A DNA stretch of 64,000 bases from Flavobacterium sp. (GTDB taxonomy: Bacteria > Bacteroidota > Bacteroidia > Flavobacteriales > Flavobacteriaceae): assembly GCF_025352015.1 (NCBI RefSeq), contig NZ_JANXUG010000012.1, positions 49,164-113,163 on the forward strand, written 5' to 3'. Shown piece after piece: positions 34,271 through 45,053 of this stretch. The notes below the pieces were generated by a model. That model was given only the letters and a program-made list of their open reading frames with translations. It was not told the origin of the DNA and made no database searches. Position numbers and translations under genes: made by a program. Numbering within the stretch: position 1 is the first letter of the stretch; each line of letters opens with the position of its first letter.

Positions 34271-37084
34271 TTAAAACCATTTTCGAGTAAAAAGATTAAC
34301 AAGTGTTTCGAGCCTAAATGTGGCAATAAAACGAATTTTTTGTCCGTAATTTTTTTGACCTACTTCCCAACCATTATTAGAATAAACAGGAAAATACAGT
34401 TCAAAATAATCTGTAACCAAGTTCAAGCGAATACCATTGTCATAAACAAATTGGGGTGCAACATCTTTGTTTTTTATAAAACCAATGTCGCCATACACCT
34501 CAATCCATGTCCAAATGCTATAACTGGCATTAGTTGTAATCATCCATTTGTTTGCGGTTCTAGTTTCTAATTTTGATTTAAAAAAACCATCAGCAATAAT
34601 GGATTGTTGACTAAACAATCCTTTGGTTTCTGAACGACCAATGTATTCGCTTTCAAAAAGATAATCAGAAGGTCTGTCCAAACCAAAATCGAAATAAGTC
34701 GAATTTGTTTTGTTATGCAAAAAAGTACCTGCAAAAAAGCGAAGGTTTAACGAACGGTTATCGTCAAAAAGTTTTCGGTATTGTATTTCAGAAGCTAGTT
34801 TGCCAAAGTTTTTGGCGTATTGAAAATCTCCCAAAAACGAAAAATGTTTGGTAACTTCGGTACGAACATTATAATATTTTGCATTAAAAATAGCATAATT
34901 CTCGCTGTTTTCCACAATAGTAAAGGCACTTGTTTCTTTATTGACCACAATTTCTTTGATCACTATGGTTTGCTTTTTATTATCTCTATAATCATCGGGT
35001 CTAAACGAAAATATAACGGTTGGAGCCAATTTTGTATAATAAGCATCGGGAGCATAATGCAAATATTGCCCACTCATAATATAGCGAATGTTATACAAAT
35101 TGCTGTCTCTGTTGTACTGATTTATAAACAAAGAACCTCTGCCTGATAAGCTTTGTGCTCGGGTGGATATGGTTGGATTCAAATCAAAATTGAAGGGTTT
35201 GTCCAATATGGTTCTGTTGTGAAAACGAAAACCTGGCAAAAAACCATCATATAAATTGTAGTCCAACGTAGGTATATAAATAATTTGATTGTAATTGGGG
35301 TCTTCTAAATCTTTGAAAAAAATAAATTTTAGCGGTCGGTTGTTCAAATGAAAACTGCGTAAAGAGCGCCAGTTGTTTCTTAAATTAAATTCGGGAATTT
35401 CATTTTTATAATTGATGACAATTTTATCTGCGTTGTTTCTTGGCAGGCTGTAAATGGTGTCAGAGGTTGGAATGTCAATCCATTTTTTGAAAACAATTTT
35501 CTTGTTTTTTAATCCATATATTGAAATTGGAACCGTGGTTTGGGTTCTGTTTTTTAACGAAAAGCTAACGCTGTCATTAGTTCGGGTAACCTTGTCGAAT
35601 TTAAAATCGATAATGTCACGAGAATCGATCATTTCATCAAAAAACCAGTTGATTTTTTTTGGAGCATTGGCGGCTAAAATGCTTTCAAAATCACTTTGAT
35701 TGGTTTGTTGTTTTTTATTCAATTCGAAAAACTGTTGAATACTATTTTGAACCACATTGTTTTCAAGATAACCATCTAGATAGTTTAAACTTAATCCGGC
35801 TTTGTATTTTGAGGCAATTTTTTCGTTGAATTTTATCAAAGTATTTTTTGGATTTCCCAACGGTTGATCCAAGTTTTTGCGAGCCATCAACATGTATAAA
35901 TAGCTGTATTGACCGTTAAAATCGAGTGAAACCAAATTATAGCTTTTGAGTAACTTTAGTTTGGCAATACTGCCCATCATCTTACTTTCTGGATGAAATT
36001 CTTCTATATATTTCATCATAAAATATACCTGAATTCCATCAAAAATCCAATTATCTTTTCTTGGATCAAGTTGTAAGGAGTTGTGTAAATAATTATTCAG
36101 ATACGTTTTTAAAAACTTAATTTCATACATAAACTCTTCTGGAAACGGACTAATAAAATAAGGCAACTGATTCAAACCATAAAATGGGTTTCTGTCATAG
36201 TCTGTTTGGGTAATGGTTATTTTTTCATGCGGAAATTCTCCTAAATTCTTGGTTACATAAGTCACAACTCTATCGACTATAAGTGCTCTTTGAATTTCGT
36301 TTAATCGATTGTCTTTTATATTGGAAACAATTTCGATTGCGCCATTTTTGTAAACTTCAAAATCCCTTTTTCCTTCAATCAAAAGCGTGTAATCCAATCT
36401 TTTTTCTCCAGATAATTGATAGGTGGTGAAGCCATTACTAGTCTCTTTTTGCACTTCTTTCAAATCGGAATTTAATTCAAAATTTTGAGCGATTTTCATT
36501 TCAATTTGATAGTCAGAAAGGGCATTGGCACAATCATCTATATTCAAATTGTCATATTTCACAAAGCTATGATTTTCATAACGTGCTGGTATAAGGAAGC
36601 AATTTTTTAAATACAATTGTCCACTATCATTATACCCATATTTGGTAAATTTATCACTTTGGATTTTAACAGAATACTGTAATGCAATGGTTATTTTTTG
36701 ATTTGGCATTACTTTTTCTTTTAGTTCAATTTGAATAACATCGGGGTGATTTACATCGCGTTCCCAAGTTAAAGCGGTTTGATTTTCATCTAAAATTACG
36801 AGCGCGCTAGTTCTGCCACGTTCTTTTTCTTTGGCCAAATGAAAACCTCTTTCAAATTCATCCGAAAATCGGGCAGCCAAAGGCGTGTATTTTGAACTAT
36901 AGCCGTTAGTCCAGTCATTCAAAACAATTGTGGACAATGTGTCGTTGGTCTGATTAGAAAAAGTGAGTTGCTGATTAACAGTCAGTACTTTCTTATCATG
37001 ATCAACCGTTACAACCATTTTGGAATTATGTTGGGCCAAGAGCGATTGATTGATAATAAACAAAAGAAATAGTATTTTTTTCAA
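34271..37084 (-). CDS. M1-peptidase-like protein with C-terminal outer-membrane barrel; HEXXH lost
   Basis: This protein is 937 residues long and starts with TTG at 37084, giving a good signal peptide (MKKILFLLFIINQSLLAQ) and a TTGA overlap with the upstream stop. The N-terminal half looks like an M1 aminopeptidase: a beta-rich domain (VDHDKKVLTVNQQLTFSNQ), a gluzincin-like helical part with YGLNQLPYF and WIFDGIQVYFMMKYIEE, where active M1 enzymes have WLNEGFA. At the expected HEXXH position I see LNNYLHNSLQLD, so the zinc site appears lost. From about residue 650 a chain of amphipathic strands ends in TRKWF, the terminal aromatic of outer-membrane barrels. Probably a non-catalytic surface or assembly factor. 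Confidence 0.72.
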   Translation of the reverse strand: MKKILFLLFIINQSLLAQHNSKMVVTVDHDKKVLTVNQQLTFSNQTNDTLSTIVLNDWTNGYSSKYTPLAARFSDEFERGFHLAKEKERGRTSALVILDENQTALTWERDVNHPDVIQIELKEKVMPNQKITIALQYSVKIQSDKFTKYGYNDSGQLYLKNCFLIPARYENHSFVKYDNLNIDDCANALSDYQIEMKIAQNFELNSDLKEVQKETSNGFTTYQLSGEKRLDYTLLIEGKRDFEVYKNGAIEIVSNIKDNRLNEIQRALIVDRVVTYVTKNLGEFPHEKITITQTDYDRNPFYGLNQLPYFISPFPEEFMYEIKFLKTYLNNYLHNSLQLDPRKDNWIFDGIQVYFMMKYIEEFHPESKMMGSIAKLKLLKSYNLVSLDFNGQYSYLYMLMARKNLDQPLGNPKNTLIKFNEKIASKYKAGLSLNYLDGYLENNVVQNSIQQFFELNKKQQTNQSDFESILAANAPKKINWFFDEMIDSRDIIDFKFDKVTRTNDSVSFSLKNRTQTTVPISIYGLKNKKIVFKKWIDIPTSDTIYSLPRNNADKIVINYKNEIPEFNLRNNWRSLRSFHLNNRPLKFIFFKDLEDPNYNQIIYIPTLDYNLYDGFLPGFRFHNRTILDKPFNFDLNPTISTRAQSLSGRGSLFINQYNRDSNLYNIRYIMSGQYLHYAPDAYYTKLAPTVIFSFRPDDYRDNKKQTIVIKEIVVNKETSAFTIVENSENYAIFNAKYYNVRTEVTKHFSFLGDFQYAKNFGKLASEIQYRKLFDDNRSLNLRFFAGTFLHNKTNSTYFDFGLDRPSDYLFESEYIGRSETKGLFSQQSIIADGFFKSKLETRTANKWMITTNASYSIWTWIEVYGDIGFIKNKDVAPQFVYDNGIRLNLVTDYFELYFPVYSNNGWEVGQKNYGQKIRFIATFRLETLVNLFTRKWF

Positions 37085-37968
37085 TTTTTGAATTTGTTCT
37101 GGATAAAATCGTTTACTACTATAGTTGTAAATAATGTGGCACCTGCTACATTCATGTGACCACAAGAGGAAAAATACTTATCGTCAGTAACTTTGTTTTC
37201 ATAATTATAAACTTCGGGATACACAGATTTTATTGCGTTAAAATAAGTATTTGAATCACATTCTTGACACATCGGCGTGCTAATGGCAATGAGATGAATA
37301 GTATTTTTTTTGCAAATAGTTTTTATTTCTTCGTAAGCAAAATTTCTTTTTGGTGTGTAATCCGAAAGTTCATAACTCATATTTTTCCCCATTCCACTTA
37401 AAGGAAAATAACCAAAATTTTCCAACGAATTAGATTTTTTACCTACTAATGAAAAGAATACTTCCCTCAATCCAATTTTGGCATCGTTCGCAAGGTATCT
37501 ATAAAACGGGATATACCGCAGTTTGTTATATTCAGGAATTGTTTTGTAGTGGTTTTGTATCGTTGGTGAACATGTCAAATATGGCATATACATAGCTCGA
37601 ACCCCATCCGAATATGCATTGCTATTAAGGTTTAAATCGACATCCAAAATGATGTTTTTGATTTTATATCCTCGTTCTAACATTAGTTTTAACATCAAAG
37701 CCGTTTCGTCTAATTTGGAACCACTCATGCCAAAATTGTAGGCTGTAATTCCTTTATCATTGAAAAGTTTTGCCTTCATGTGATTTTGTGTTCTCGATGA
37801 ACCAAGAAAAGCTACATCAAAGTTTTTGCATTGGGAATTATAAACGTATTCTATCTTGTTTCTTTTGGAACTTTGTAAATAAATAGCGGTATACAAAACA
37901 TCTAACACCACAGCGGAAAGCAGGATAACGAGTAAAATTTTCGATACAAATAGTAAAAACTTTTTCAT
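37081..37968 (-). CDS. Membrane-anchored SGNH/DltD-like acyl-transfer partner
   Basis: This 295-residue protein has an N-terminal membrane anchor (LLFVSKILLVILLSAVVLDVLY). Block I of an SGNH hydrolase is visible as AFLGSSRTQN (Ser57 or Ser58), the Gly block as YNFGMSGSKLDETALML, and a C-terminal SCGHMNVAGA supplies a candidate catalytic His. This is the DltD/AlgX-like type that works outside the membrane with an MBOAT partner to move acyl groups onto polysaccharide. The start ATG overlaps the MBOAT stop by one base (TGATG), and its own stop overlaps the next start, so the three genes are translationally coupled. Confidence 0.75.
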   Translation of the reverse strand: MKKFLLFVSKILLVILLSAVVLDVLYTAIYLQSSKRNKIEYVYNSQCKNFDVAFLGSSRTQNHMKAKLFNDKGITAYNFGMSGSKLDETALMLKLMLERGYKIKNIILDVDLNLNSNAYSDGVRAMYMPYLTCSPTIQNHYKTIPEYNKLRYIPFYRYLANDAKIGLREVFFSLVGKKSNSLENFGYFPLSGMGKNMSYELSDYTPKRNFAYEEIKTICKKNTIHLIAISTPMCQECDSNTYFNAIKSVYPEVYNYENKVTDDKYFSSCGHMNVAGATLFTTIVVNDFIQNKFKN

Positions 37969-39401
37969 CAGAATTGGAAATAAATAAAGTTTTTATAATC
38001 TGTAAAAACGCCCAATGCTAGAATCGCCATGATGCTCAAACTTATCTTAATCCAAGAAAATTTGCCCGATAGCGGTTCTATTTTATAACGATTATGCCAC
38101 TCAACCATAACAAAGAACAAAAGCATAAAAAGGAGTTCATAGCTGTAGCGTTCGAAGTTGAAATATTGTGGAGTAAAATCTAAATTGGTTACCATGCGTT
38201 TGATGTACGCTAGTGCATCTTGTATGGTTTTGGCTCTGAAAAAAATCCAAGAAAAACAGGTTATAGTAAAGGTTAACACGATATTGATAACAATTTTAAA
38301 GGATGTAAAATCGAATGAAATTTTAAAGGCAGTAAGGTTAGTTCTGTTTTTGTTTAACAATAACAAAGGAATAAAGTAAAGCGCATTTAGTAATCCCCAG
38401 ACGATAAAAGTCCAATTGGCACCATGCCAAAATCCGCTCAATAAGAAAATCACGAATACATTTCGGATTTGAAATAATTTAGTACCCTTGCTACCACCTA
38501 GGGGAATATATACATAATCCCGAAACCACGACGATAATGAAATATGCCATTTTCGCCAAAATTCTGCAATATCACGGGAAAAATAAGGAAAATCAAAGTT
38601 TTTCAATAAGTCAATGCCAAAGAGTTTTGAAGTTCCCAAAGCAATATCCGAATAGCCCGAAAAGTCGCCATAAATTTGAAAAGCAAAGTAAATTGCCCCC
38701 AAAATCAAAGATAAAGAATTCATCGAATGGTAATGATCAAAAACAGCATTGGCATACATCGAACAGGTATCAGCAATAACGACTTTCTTGACTAAACCCC
38801 AAATGATTTGGTAGATTCCTTCTTTGGTTTTTTCATAATCAAACTTTCTTGGCACTTTCAGTTGTGGTAACAAATGGGTGGCTCTTTCAATAGGACCAGC
38901 CACAAGCAACGGGAAATAGCTGACAAACAAAGAATAATCTACTATATTTCGCTCCGCTTTGATGCGTTTGTAATAAATATCGATACTATACGATAATCCA
39001 TGAAAGGTGTAAAAAGAGATTCCAACAGGCAGAATAATTTTCAGTAAAAGCGGACTCGAATGCAACCCAATGGAGTTGAGTAATCCAGAAAAGGTAGAGG
39101 CAAAAAAGTTATAATATTTGAAAATCCCGAGAAAACCAATACTCACTATAACACACAGCCACAGCCAAAACTTTCTTGCAGAGGGCGTTGTGCTTTTTTC
39201 TATTTGTATCGCAGAGAAATAACTTAAAGAGGTTGAAAAAATCAGTAAAAATAAAAAGCGATAATCCCAACAAGAATAAAAATAGTAACTTGCTGCAATC
39301 AAAATATAATTTTGTTTTACTTTAGAATTAGCGCCAACTATCCAATACAATAGCAGTACTATTGGCAAGAAAAAGGCAAACTGAAACGAGTTGAAAAACA
39401 T
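37968..39401 (-). CDS. MBOAT family O-acyltransferase (AlgI/DltB type)
   Basis: This 477-residue multi-pass membrane protein has about ten hydrophobic helices. The family hallmarks are present: PVGISFYTFHGLSYSID, AGPIERA, FAFQIYGDFSGYSDIALG, FWRKWHISLSSWFRDYVYIPLGG (His286) and LLSGFWHGANWTFI with the catalytic His326. It should take an acyl group from the cytosol and pass it across the membrane for O-acylation of an exported glycan or surface polymer. It begins a three-gene operon with the SGNH-like and M1-like barrel proteins. The glycan target is unknown. Confidence 0.92.
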   Translation of the reverse strand: MFFNSFQFAFFLPIVLLLYWIVGANSKVKQNYILIAASYYFYSCWDYRFLFLLIFSTSLSYFSAIQIEKSTTPSARKFWLWLCVIVSIGFLGIFKYYNFFASTFSGLLNSIGLHSSPLLLKIILPVGISFYTFHGLSYSIDIYYKRIKAERNIVDYSLFVSYFPLLVAGPIERATHLLPQLKVPRKFDYEKTKEGIYQIIWGLVKKVVIADTCSMYANAVFDHYHSMNSLSLILGAIYFAFQIYGDFSGYSDIALGTSKLFGIDLLKNFDFPYFSRDIAEFWRKWHISLSSWFRDYVYIPLGGSKGTKLFQIRNVFVIFLLSGFWHGANWTFIVWGLLNALYFIPLLLLNKNRTNLTAFKISFDFTSFKIVINIVLTFTITCFSWIFFRAKTIQDALAYIKRMVTNLDFTPQYFNFERYSYELLFMLLFFVMVEWHNRYKIEPLSGKFSWIKISLSIMAILALGVFTDYKNFIYFQF

Positions 39402-39483
39402 ATTTTTTTTCTTGAATCCAAAAAATAAATTCCAAATTCCGATGAGATATCCAGTGGGATTTGGGATTTTGATTTTAATGTTA

Positions 39484-40209
39484 TTAAAAGTTTGGACTCA
39501 AATTATATTTTTTATAGAAATTATCCAAAGCTTCTACTACTTGATCCTCGGTATCTACAATTTTGATGAGATTCATGTCCTCAATATAAACTGTTTTTTC
39601 TTTTTCGATTAAAACTGTTTTTATCCAATCAATTAAACCGGACCAAAAATCAGTGCCAACAAGAATTATGGGGAATTTTCCAATCTTTTTTGTCTGAATT
39701 AAAGTTATCGCTTCAAACAATTCGTCCAAAGTTCCAAAACCACCCGGCATTACGACAAAGCCCTGTGAATATTTGACAAACATTACTTTGCGAACAAAGA
39801 AATAGTCAAAATTTAGGTTTTTGTCTTTATCAATATACGGATTGTAATGTTGTTCAAAAGGCAGTTCTATGTTGAGTCCAACCGATGTTCCACCGCCATG
39901 ATGAGCGCCTTTGTTCCCAGCTTCCATAATTCCGGGACCGCCTCCGGTAATTACGCCATAACCAGCTTTACTGATTTTATAGGCAATTTTTTCGGCTAAT
40001 AAATAATATTTGTCGTCTGGTTTTGTTCGTGCCGAACCAAAAACAGAAACGCAAGGTCCAATTCGAGCCATGGTTTCATAACCATTTACAAACTCCGACA
40101 TGATTTTAAAAATCGCCCAGGAATCGTTTGTTCGAATCTCGTTCCAAGGTTTCTGTTTTAGTTTATCGTGGATTCTGTCATCTTCATTTAGAAAATCTTC
40201 TTTCTTCAT
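39484..40209 (-). CDS. LOG-family Rossmann protein (TIGR00730)
   Basis: This 241-residue protein has the lysine-decarboxylase-like/LOG fold: FGSARTKPDDKYY, the nucleotide-binding TGGGPGIMEAGNKGA, and the catalytic PGGFGTLDELFEA. Family members act as cytokinin riboside 5'-monophosphate phosphoribohydrolases, releasing a nucleobase from an N6-modified AMP; many bacterial ones probably recycle other nucleotides. The motif residues are intact. It follows uvrA by 44 bases on the same strand, so it may be in the uvrA transcript. No cytokinin synthesis gene is nearby. Confidence 0.92.
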   Translation of the reverse strand: MKKEDFLNEDDRIHDKLKQKPWNEIRTNDSWAIFKIMSEFVNGYETMARIGPCVSVFGSARTKPDDKYYLLAEKIAYKISKAGYGVITGGGPGIMEAGNKGAHHGGGTSVGLNIELPFEQHYNPYIDKDKNLNFDYFFVRKVMFVKYSQGFVVMPGGFGTLDELFEAITLIQTKKIGKFPIILVGTDFWSGLIDWIKTVLIEKEKTVYIEDMNLIKIVDTEDQVVEALDNFYKKYNLSPNF

Positions 40210-40253
40210 TGCATATCAATTTTATTGTAATTTTTATCTTTTAAATAAACGCA

Positions 40254-43085
40254 CTAAAGTAATTCTTTTTTTAAAAACTGCGCAGTATAGCTTTTTTTGT
40301 TTTTGATTAGCGCTTCTGGAGTTCCTTTTGCTACTATTTCACCACCAGCTTTTCCGCCTTCGGGACCAATATCGATAATGTAATCGGCTAGTTTAATGAC
40401 ATCCATATTGTGCTCAATAATCAAAATAGAATTGCCTTTGTCAACCAATTTATTAATAACCTCCATCAACACACGAATATCTTCAAAATGCAAGCCTGTA
40501 GTGGGTTCATCCATAATATAAAAGGTGTTTCCGGTATCTTTTTTAGACAATTCGGTTGCCAATTTAATGCGCTGGGCTTCACCGCCAGAAAGCGTGGTGC
40601 TTTGTTGTCCCAAAGTAATGTAACCCAAACCAACATCTTGAATTGTCTTTACTTTCCTATATATTTTTGGAATGTTTTCAAAGAAAGGAACGGCTTCATC
40701 GACAGTCATATTCAACACATCCGAAATAGATTTTCCTTTGTATCTAATTTCCAGAGTTTCTCTATTAAAACGTTTGCCCATACACGTTTCACATTCTACA
40801 TACACATCTGGAAGAAAACTCATTTCGATGGTTCGCACACCGCTGCCTTCGCAGGTTTCACATCTTCCGCCCGAAACATTGAAGCTAAAACGACCCGCTT
40901 TATAACCTCGAATCATGGCTTCGGGGGTCATGGTGTACAAACTTCTAATTTCCGAAAAAACTTCAGTATAAGTCGCAGGATTTGAACGTGGTGTTCTGCC
41001 TATCGGACTTTGGTCGATATCGATTACTTTGTCTATATGTTCCAAACCTTCAATCTTTTTGTAAGGTTGTGGCTTTTTGACGCCGTTGAAATAATACGCA
41101 TTCAAAATAGGATACAAGGTTTCATTAATCAAAGTTGATTTTCCGCTTCCCGATACTCCCGTGACACAAATCAGTTTTCCTAAAGGCAATTCGATAGAAA
41201 TATTTTTGAGATTATTTCCCGTGGCGCCATTCAGTTTCAGAAATTTTCCATTGCCTTCTCGACGTTTTTTGGGTACTTCAATTTTCATTTCACCATTAAG
41301 ATACATGGCTGTAATGGTGTGTTCTTTCAATAATTCTTTTGGTGTGCCTTTGCTGATAATTTCGCCGCCAAATTTTCCGGCTTTTGGACCAATATCAATC
41401 ACATAATCGGCGCGTTCAATCATATCCTTATCGTGTTCTACGACTAAAACTGAATTCCCAATATCGCGTAATTGTTCTAACGAATGAATGAGTTTTTCGT
41501 TGTCTCTTTGGTGTAAACCAATACTTGGTTCGTCCAAAATATACAATACGCCCACCAATTGTGAACCAATTTGAGTCGCCAAACGAATGCGTTGAGCTTC
41601 ACCACCCGAAAGGGATTTGGAACTGCGATTTATCGATAAATAATTCAATCCAACATTTACTAAAAAGCGTAACCGATCTTTAATTTCTTTAACGATTTCG
41701 ATGGCAATAATTTTTTGTTTTTCATTCAAATGAGTATCTAAATCCTCAAACCAAGCTAACAAATCTGAGATATCCATAGTCGATAAATCGTAAATGCTTT
41801 TTTCGTTAACGCGAAAGTACATGGCTTCTTTTTTTAGACGTGAGCCATGACATTCAGGACATTCTATTTCATCCATAAACTCTTTTGCCCAGCGTTTAAT
41901 AGCCGTAGAGGTATTCTCGTTATATTGATTTTTTATAAAATGAGAGATGCCTTCAAACTCAATTTTGTATTCTTTGGTGATACCCAATGTTTTTGAAGCA
42001 ACGGCAAATTTTTCTTTTCCACCTTGCAATATAACGTCCATCGCTTCTGTTGGAATCGTTTCAATGGCATCTGTGATTTTGAATCCGAATTTTTCACCAA
42101 TAATTTCCAATTGTTTAAAAATCCATGAACTTTTGTATTCGCCAAGCGGAGCAAAACCTCCATTTTTTATCGATAATTTCGAGTTGGGAATTATTTTTTT
42201 CAAATTTATCTCGTGCACAGTTCCCAAACCTTTACAATGTTCGCAAGCACCTTTTGGAGAGTTGAACGAAAATAAATTTGGCTCCGGATTTTGATACGAT
42301 ATTCCCGAAGTGGGACACATCAAATTCCGACTAAAATAGCGGACTTCATTGGTATCCTGATCTAAAATCATCAATACATTCTCGCCATGATACATCGCGG
42401 TTTTGATACTTTCGATAAGTCGTTTTTCATGCTCTTCATTGTTTTCAATGACCATTCTATCAATCACAATTTCGATGTCGTGGGTTTTATAACGGTCGAG
42501 TTTCATGCCAGGTAGTAAATCTTGCACCTCACCATTCACGCGGACTTTTAAAAAACCTTGTTTGGTGATTTGCTGGAATAATTCGGCATAATGCCCTTTT
42601 CTGGCTCTAATAACGGGTGCCAAAATGGTGATGCGTTTTCCTGTAAAATTTTGAATAATCAATTCCTTAATTTGCTCATCTGAATAGGAAACCATTTTTT
42701 CGCTAGTAACATAACTATATGCTTCGCCAGCGCGAGCATAAAGCAATCTCAAGAAATCATAAATCTCGGTAATGGTACCTACAGTTGATCGCGGACTCTT
42801 GTTGGTTGTTTTTTGTTCAATGGCAATTACGGGAGAAAGTCCGTCAATTTTATCAACATCAGGACGTTCTAATCCGCCAAGAAACTGTCGTGCATACGCC
42901 GAAAAGGTTTCGATATACCTTCGCTGACCTTCAGCATAAATAGTGTCAAAAGCTAGAGACGATTTTCCTGACCCAGATAGTCCAGTAATAACGACTAGTT
43001 TTTCACGTGGAATAGAGATGTCAATATTTTTTAAATTGTGCACGCGAGCACCAAGGACTTCAATAGTATTTTCTGTATCTAACAT
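40254..43085 (-). CDS. uvrA: Excinuclease ABC subunit UvrA
   Basis: This 943-residue protein is the damage-recognition ATPase of nucleotide excision repair. Two ABC modules are present: Walker [10 protein letters not shown] (35-43) and GVSGSGKST, signatures [18 protein letters not shown] and [17 protein letters not shown], and Walker [13 protein letters not shown] and [12 protein letters not shown]. Zinc-module cysteines are visible ([38 protein letters not shown]). The open frame could start 7 codons earlier, but the promoter at 43104-43111 occupies that region and the ATG at 43085 matches the family. UvrB and UvrC are not in the window. Confidence 0.97.
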   Translation of the reverse strand: MLDTENTIEVLGARVHNLKNIDISIPREKLVVITGLSGSGKSSLAFDTIYAEGQRRYIETFSAYARQFLGGLERPDVDKIDGLSPVIAIEQKTTNKSPRSTVGTITEIYDFLRLLYARAGEAYSYVTSEKMVSYSDEQIKELIIQNFTGKRITILAPVIRARKGHYAELFQQITKQGFLKVRVNGEVQDLLPGMKLDRYKTHDIEIVIDRMVIENNEEHEKRLIESIKTAMYHGENVLMILDQDTNEVRYFSRNLMCPTSGISYQNPEPNLFSFNSPKGACEHCKGLGTVHEINLKKIIPNSKLSIKNGGFAPLGEYKSSWIFKQLEIIGEKFGFKITDAIETIPTEAMDVILQGGKEKFAVASKTLGITKEYKIEFEGISHFIKNQYNENTSTAIKRWAKEFMDEIECPECHGSRLKKEAMYFRVNEKSIYDLSTMDISDLLAWFEDLDTHLNEKQKIIAIEIVKEIKDRLRFLVNVGLNYLSINRSSKSLSGGEAQRIRLATQIGSQLVGVLYILDEPSIGLHQRDNEKLIHSLEQLRDIGNSVLVVEHDKDMIERADYVIDIGPKAGKFGGEIISKGTPKELLKEHTITAMYLNGEMKIEVPKKRREGNGKFLKLNGATGNNLKNISIELPLGKLICVTGVSGSGKSTLINETLYPILNAYYFNGVKKPQPYKKIEGLEHIDKVIDIDQSPIGRTPRSNPATYTEVFSEIRSLYTMTPEAMIRGYKAGRFSFNVSGGRCETCEGSGVRTIEMSFLPDVYVECETCMGKRFNRETLEIRYKGKSISDVLNMTVDEAVPFFENIPKIYRKVKTIQDVGLGYITLGQQSTTLSGGEAQRIKLATELSKKDTGNTFYIMDEPTTGLHFEDIRVLMEVINKLVDKGNSILIIEHNMDVIKLADYIIDIGPEGGKAGGEIVAKGTPEALIKNKKSYTAQFLKKELL

Positions 43086-43103
43086 AGCATTTTTGGCAAA
43101 ACG

Positions 43104-43111
43104 CAAAGGTA
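43104..43111 (-). promoter_or_regulatory. uvrA: Promoter -7 element of uvrA
   Basis: On the minus strand this is TACCTTTG, a full TAnnTTTG match, 18 bases above the ATG at 43085. It predicts a short leader of about a dozen bases and rules out the upstream in-frame start at 43106. No LexA-like palindrome was noticed. Confidence 0.55.
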
Positions 43112-43165
43112 GTGTTTTGGGAGGAAAATTTGAATAGACAGTTTAGAAGTTATTGTTAAAAAAGA

Positions 43166-44986
43166 TTATTCTATAATCATCTCCTTCAACCGTTGACGGT
43201 AGCTTTCGAGTATATCAATTTTGGTCAAGAAACCAAAGTATTTTCCTTTGTAAATTACTGGTAAAATAGAAGCTTTGGTTGTTTCGAATGATTTCATTAT
43301 TTTTTCAGGTTTGTCTTCAAATAAAAGTAACTCTTTGGGTTGACTCATGATTTCACCGATGCTCATAAATTTTACACGAAAGGGATTAACTATAATGGCT
43401 TTGACCTCTTCAAAATCGATGATACCAATTAAATTTTTTTGTTCATCAAGGATGGGAATGATTTTTTGGGCAGTAGTTGAGAAAATTTCGACTACGTTTT
43501 CCATAGAACTTTCAATGTTCAAAGTTATATAGTTTTGTAGTACCAAGTTATAAAAATCGATGCTTTGCAGGATATTTTTATCTTTATCACTGGTAAAAAC
43601 TTCGCCTTTTGCCGCCAGTGCTTTTACTTCCATCGAATGTTTTTCGAATTGTTTGGAAACTGCATAACTTATTGAGGAAACAATCATCAACGGAACCATT
43701 AAATTGTAACCACCGGTAATTTCTCCGATAAGAAAAATAGCAGTCAAGGGTGCATGAAACAAGCCACTCAAGATTCCCGCCATACCTACTACGGTGAAAT
43801 TGGCAATTGGTAAATGATGCGTGATGTTAAGTAAATTTACTGTTTTTGCCACAACAAAACCAAGGTAGGAGCCTACAAAAAGTGAGGGTGCAAAATTGCC
43901 ACCGTTACCACCGCTCCCGATTGTTAAACCTGTCGCAAATACTTTTAAAAGCATGGTTACGCCCACAAAAGCAAGCAAAACCCAATCGTTGCTTTTAAAT
44001 TTTTCGAGTATGGTGTTGTCTAATAAAATACTCGGATTTTTGGACGATAAGGTTTTGATACTTTCATAACCTTCACCAAACAAAGTGGGGAAAAAGAAAA
44101 TTAAAATCGCTAAAATTACAGCCCCAAATAAGGCTCTGCGATAGCCTTTATTTTTAAAAGTACCGAAGAATTTTTCAATTCTTTCGAATGTTCGCGCATG
44201 ATAAATAGAAGCGACACCCGCTAAAATCCCCAATAAAATATAGAAAGGCGTATTGTGATAATCAAATTTTAAAATTTGTTCAAAATTTAAAAGTGTATCT
44301 CTGCTCAAAAACACCGTAGAAATCAGTGCGCCAGTTGCTGCTGAAATAATGATAGGGATAAATGCGGCTATAGAAATATCTGTTAAAACCACTTCTATGG
44401 CAAATAAAACTCCAGCAATAGGAGCATTGAAGGCTGCACCAATACCAGCTGCAACACCACAAGCAAGAAGCAAGATTCGGTCTTTTTGAGAAAGATGATA
44501 TTTTTGGGCAAAATTAGAACCAAAAGCAGCACCAGTAATCACAATGGGGCTTTCTAATCCGGCGGAACCACCAAGACCAACCGTTAATGAACTCGTAATG
44601 ATTTGGGCATACATTTGTTTTTTAGGAACGATACCGCCTTTTCTGGCTACAGCATAAAGTACTTTGGAACTGCCTTTTTCTAAACTATTTCCTAAAAAAT
44701 TCCGAACAACAAAAACAGTGAGTAAAATACCAACGATTGGCAATACACTATTGATGTAAGGTAGTTTTAAAAAACCGTTGATGTCATTCGCCCAAAGGAA
44801 AATATTGTGCGCAAAACTTTTAAGAATAATTACGGCAAAAGAGCAGGTGATTGCCACAACAACACAAGCAAAGTAGATAAAATTTCGCGGGCTTAATGTG
44901 TCTTTTAAAAGAAAAATTAAATTTTCGGCTCTCCTGAAAATACTCCTGAAAATGATTTTAAAATTGGAAGCTTTGCTTGCAGGCAT
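43166..44986 (-). CDS. ClC-family chloride channel/antiporter with CBS pair
   Basis: This 606-residue protein has the ClC membrane domain (about residues 25-440) and two C-terminal CBS domains (about 455-600), a eukaryote-like layout also found in bacteria. The gating motif appears as GGSAGLESPIV with the external Glu kept, and the N-x-P element as GSGGNGGNFAPSLF. Anion-pathway segments such as AGIGAAFNAPIAGVLFAIEVV are intact. The CBS pair (MENVVEIFSTTAQKIIPILDEQKNLIGIIDFEEVKAII) probably senses adenine nucleotides. Whether it is a channel or a proton-coupled exchanger cannot be told with certainty. Confidence 0.92.
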   Translation of the reverse strand: MPASKASNFKIIFRSIFRRAENLIFLLKDTLSPRNFIYFACVVVAITCSFAVIILKSFAHNIFLWANDINGFLKLPYINSVLPIVGILLTVFVVRNFLGNSLEKGSSKVLYAVARKGGIVPKKQMYAQIITSSLTVGLGGSAGLESPIVITGAAFGSNFAQKYHLSQKDRILLLACGVAAGIGAAFNAPIAGVLFAIEVVLTDISIAAFIPIIISAATGALISTVFLSRDTLLNFEQILKFDYHNTPFYILLGILAGVASIYHARTFERIEKFFGTFKNKGYRRALFGAVILAILIFFFPTLFGEGYESIKTLSSKNPSILLDNTILEKFKSNDWVLLAFVGVTMLLKVFATGLTIGSGGNGGNFAPSLFVGSYLGFVVAKTVNLLNITHHLPIANFTVVGMAGILSGLFHAPLTAIFLIGEITGGYNLMVPLMIVSSISYAVSKQFEKHSMEVKALAAKGEVFTSDKDKNILQSIDFYNLVLQNYITLNIESSMENVVEIFSTTAQKIIPILDEQKNLIGIIDFEEVKAIIVNPFRVKFMSIGEIMSQPKELLLFEDKPEKIMKSFETTKASILPVIYKGKYFGFLTKIDILESYRQRLKEMIIE

Positions 44987-45053
44987 TTATACAAATTTTG
45001 AATCTGCTAAAATACTTCTTAAAAAGAGTATTTCATAAAATACACAGTTAAAT

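Noticed and set aside
40410..40985. A 191-codon open frame on the plus strand, opposite uvrA
   Set aside because: It lies entirely antisense to a well-conserved uvrA segment and its product has no recognisable domain or signal. It is a by-product of uvrA codon use.
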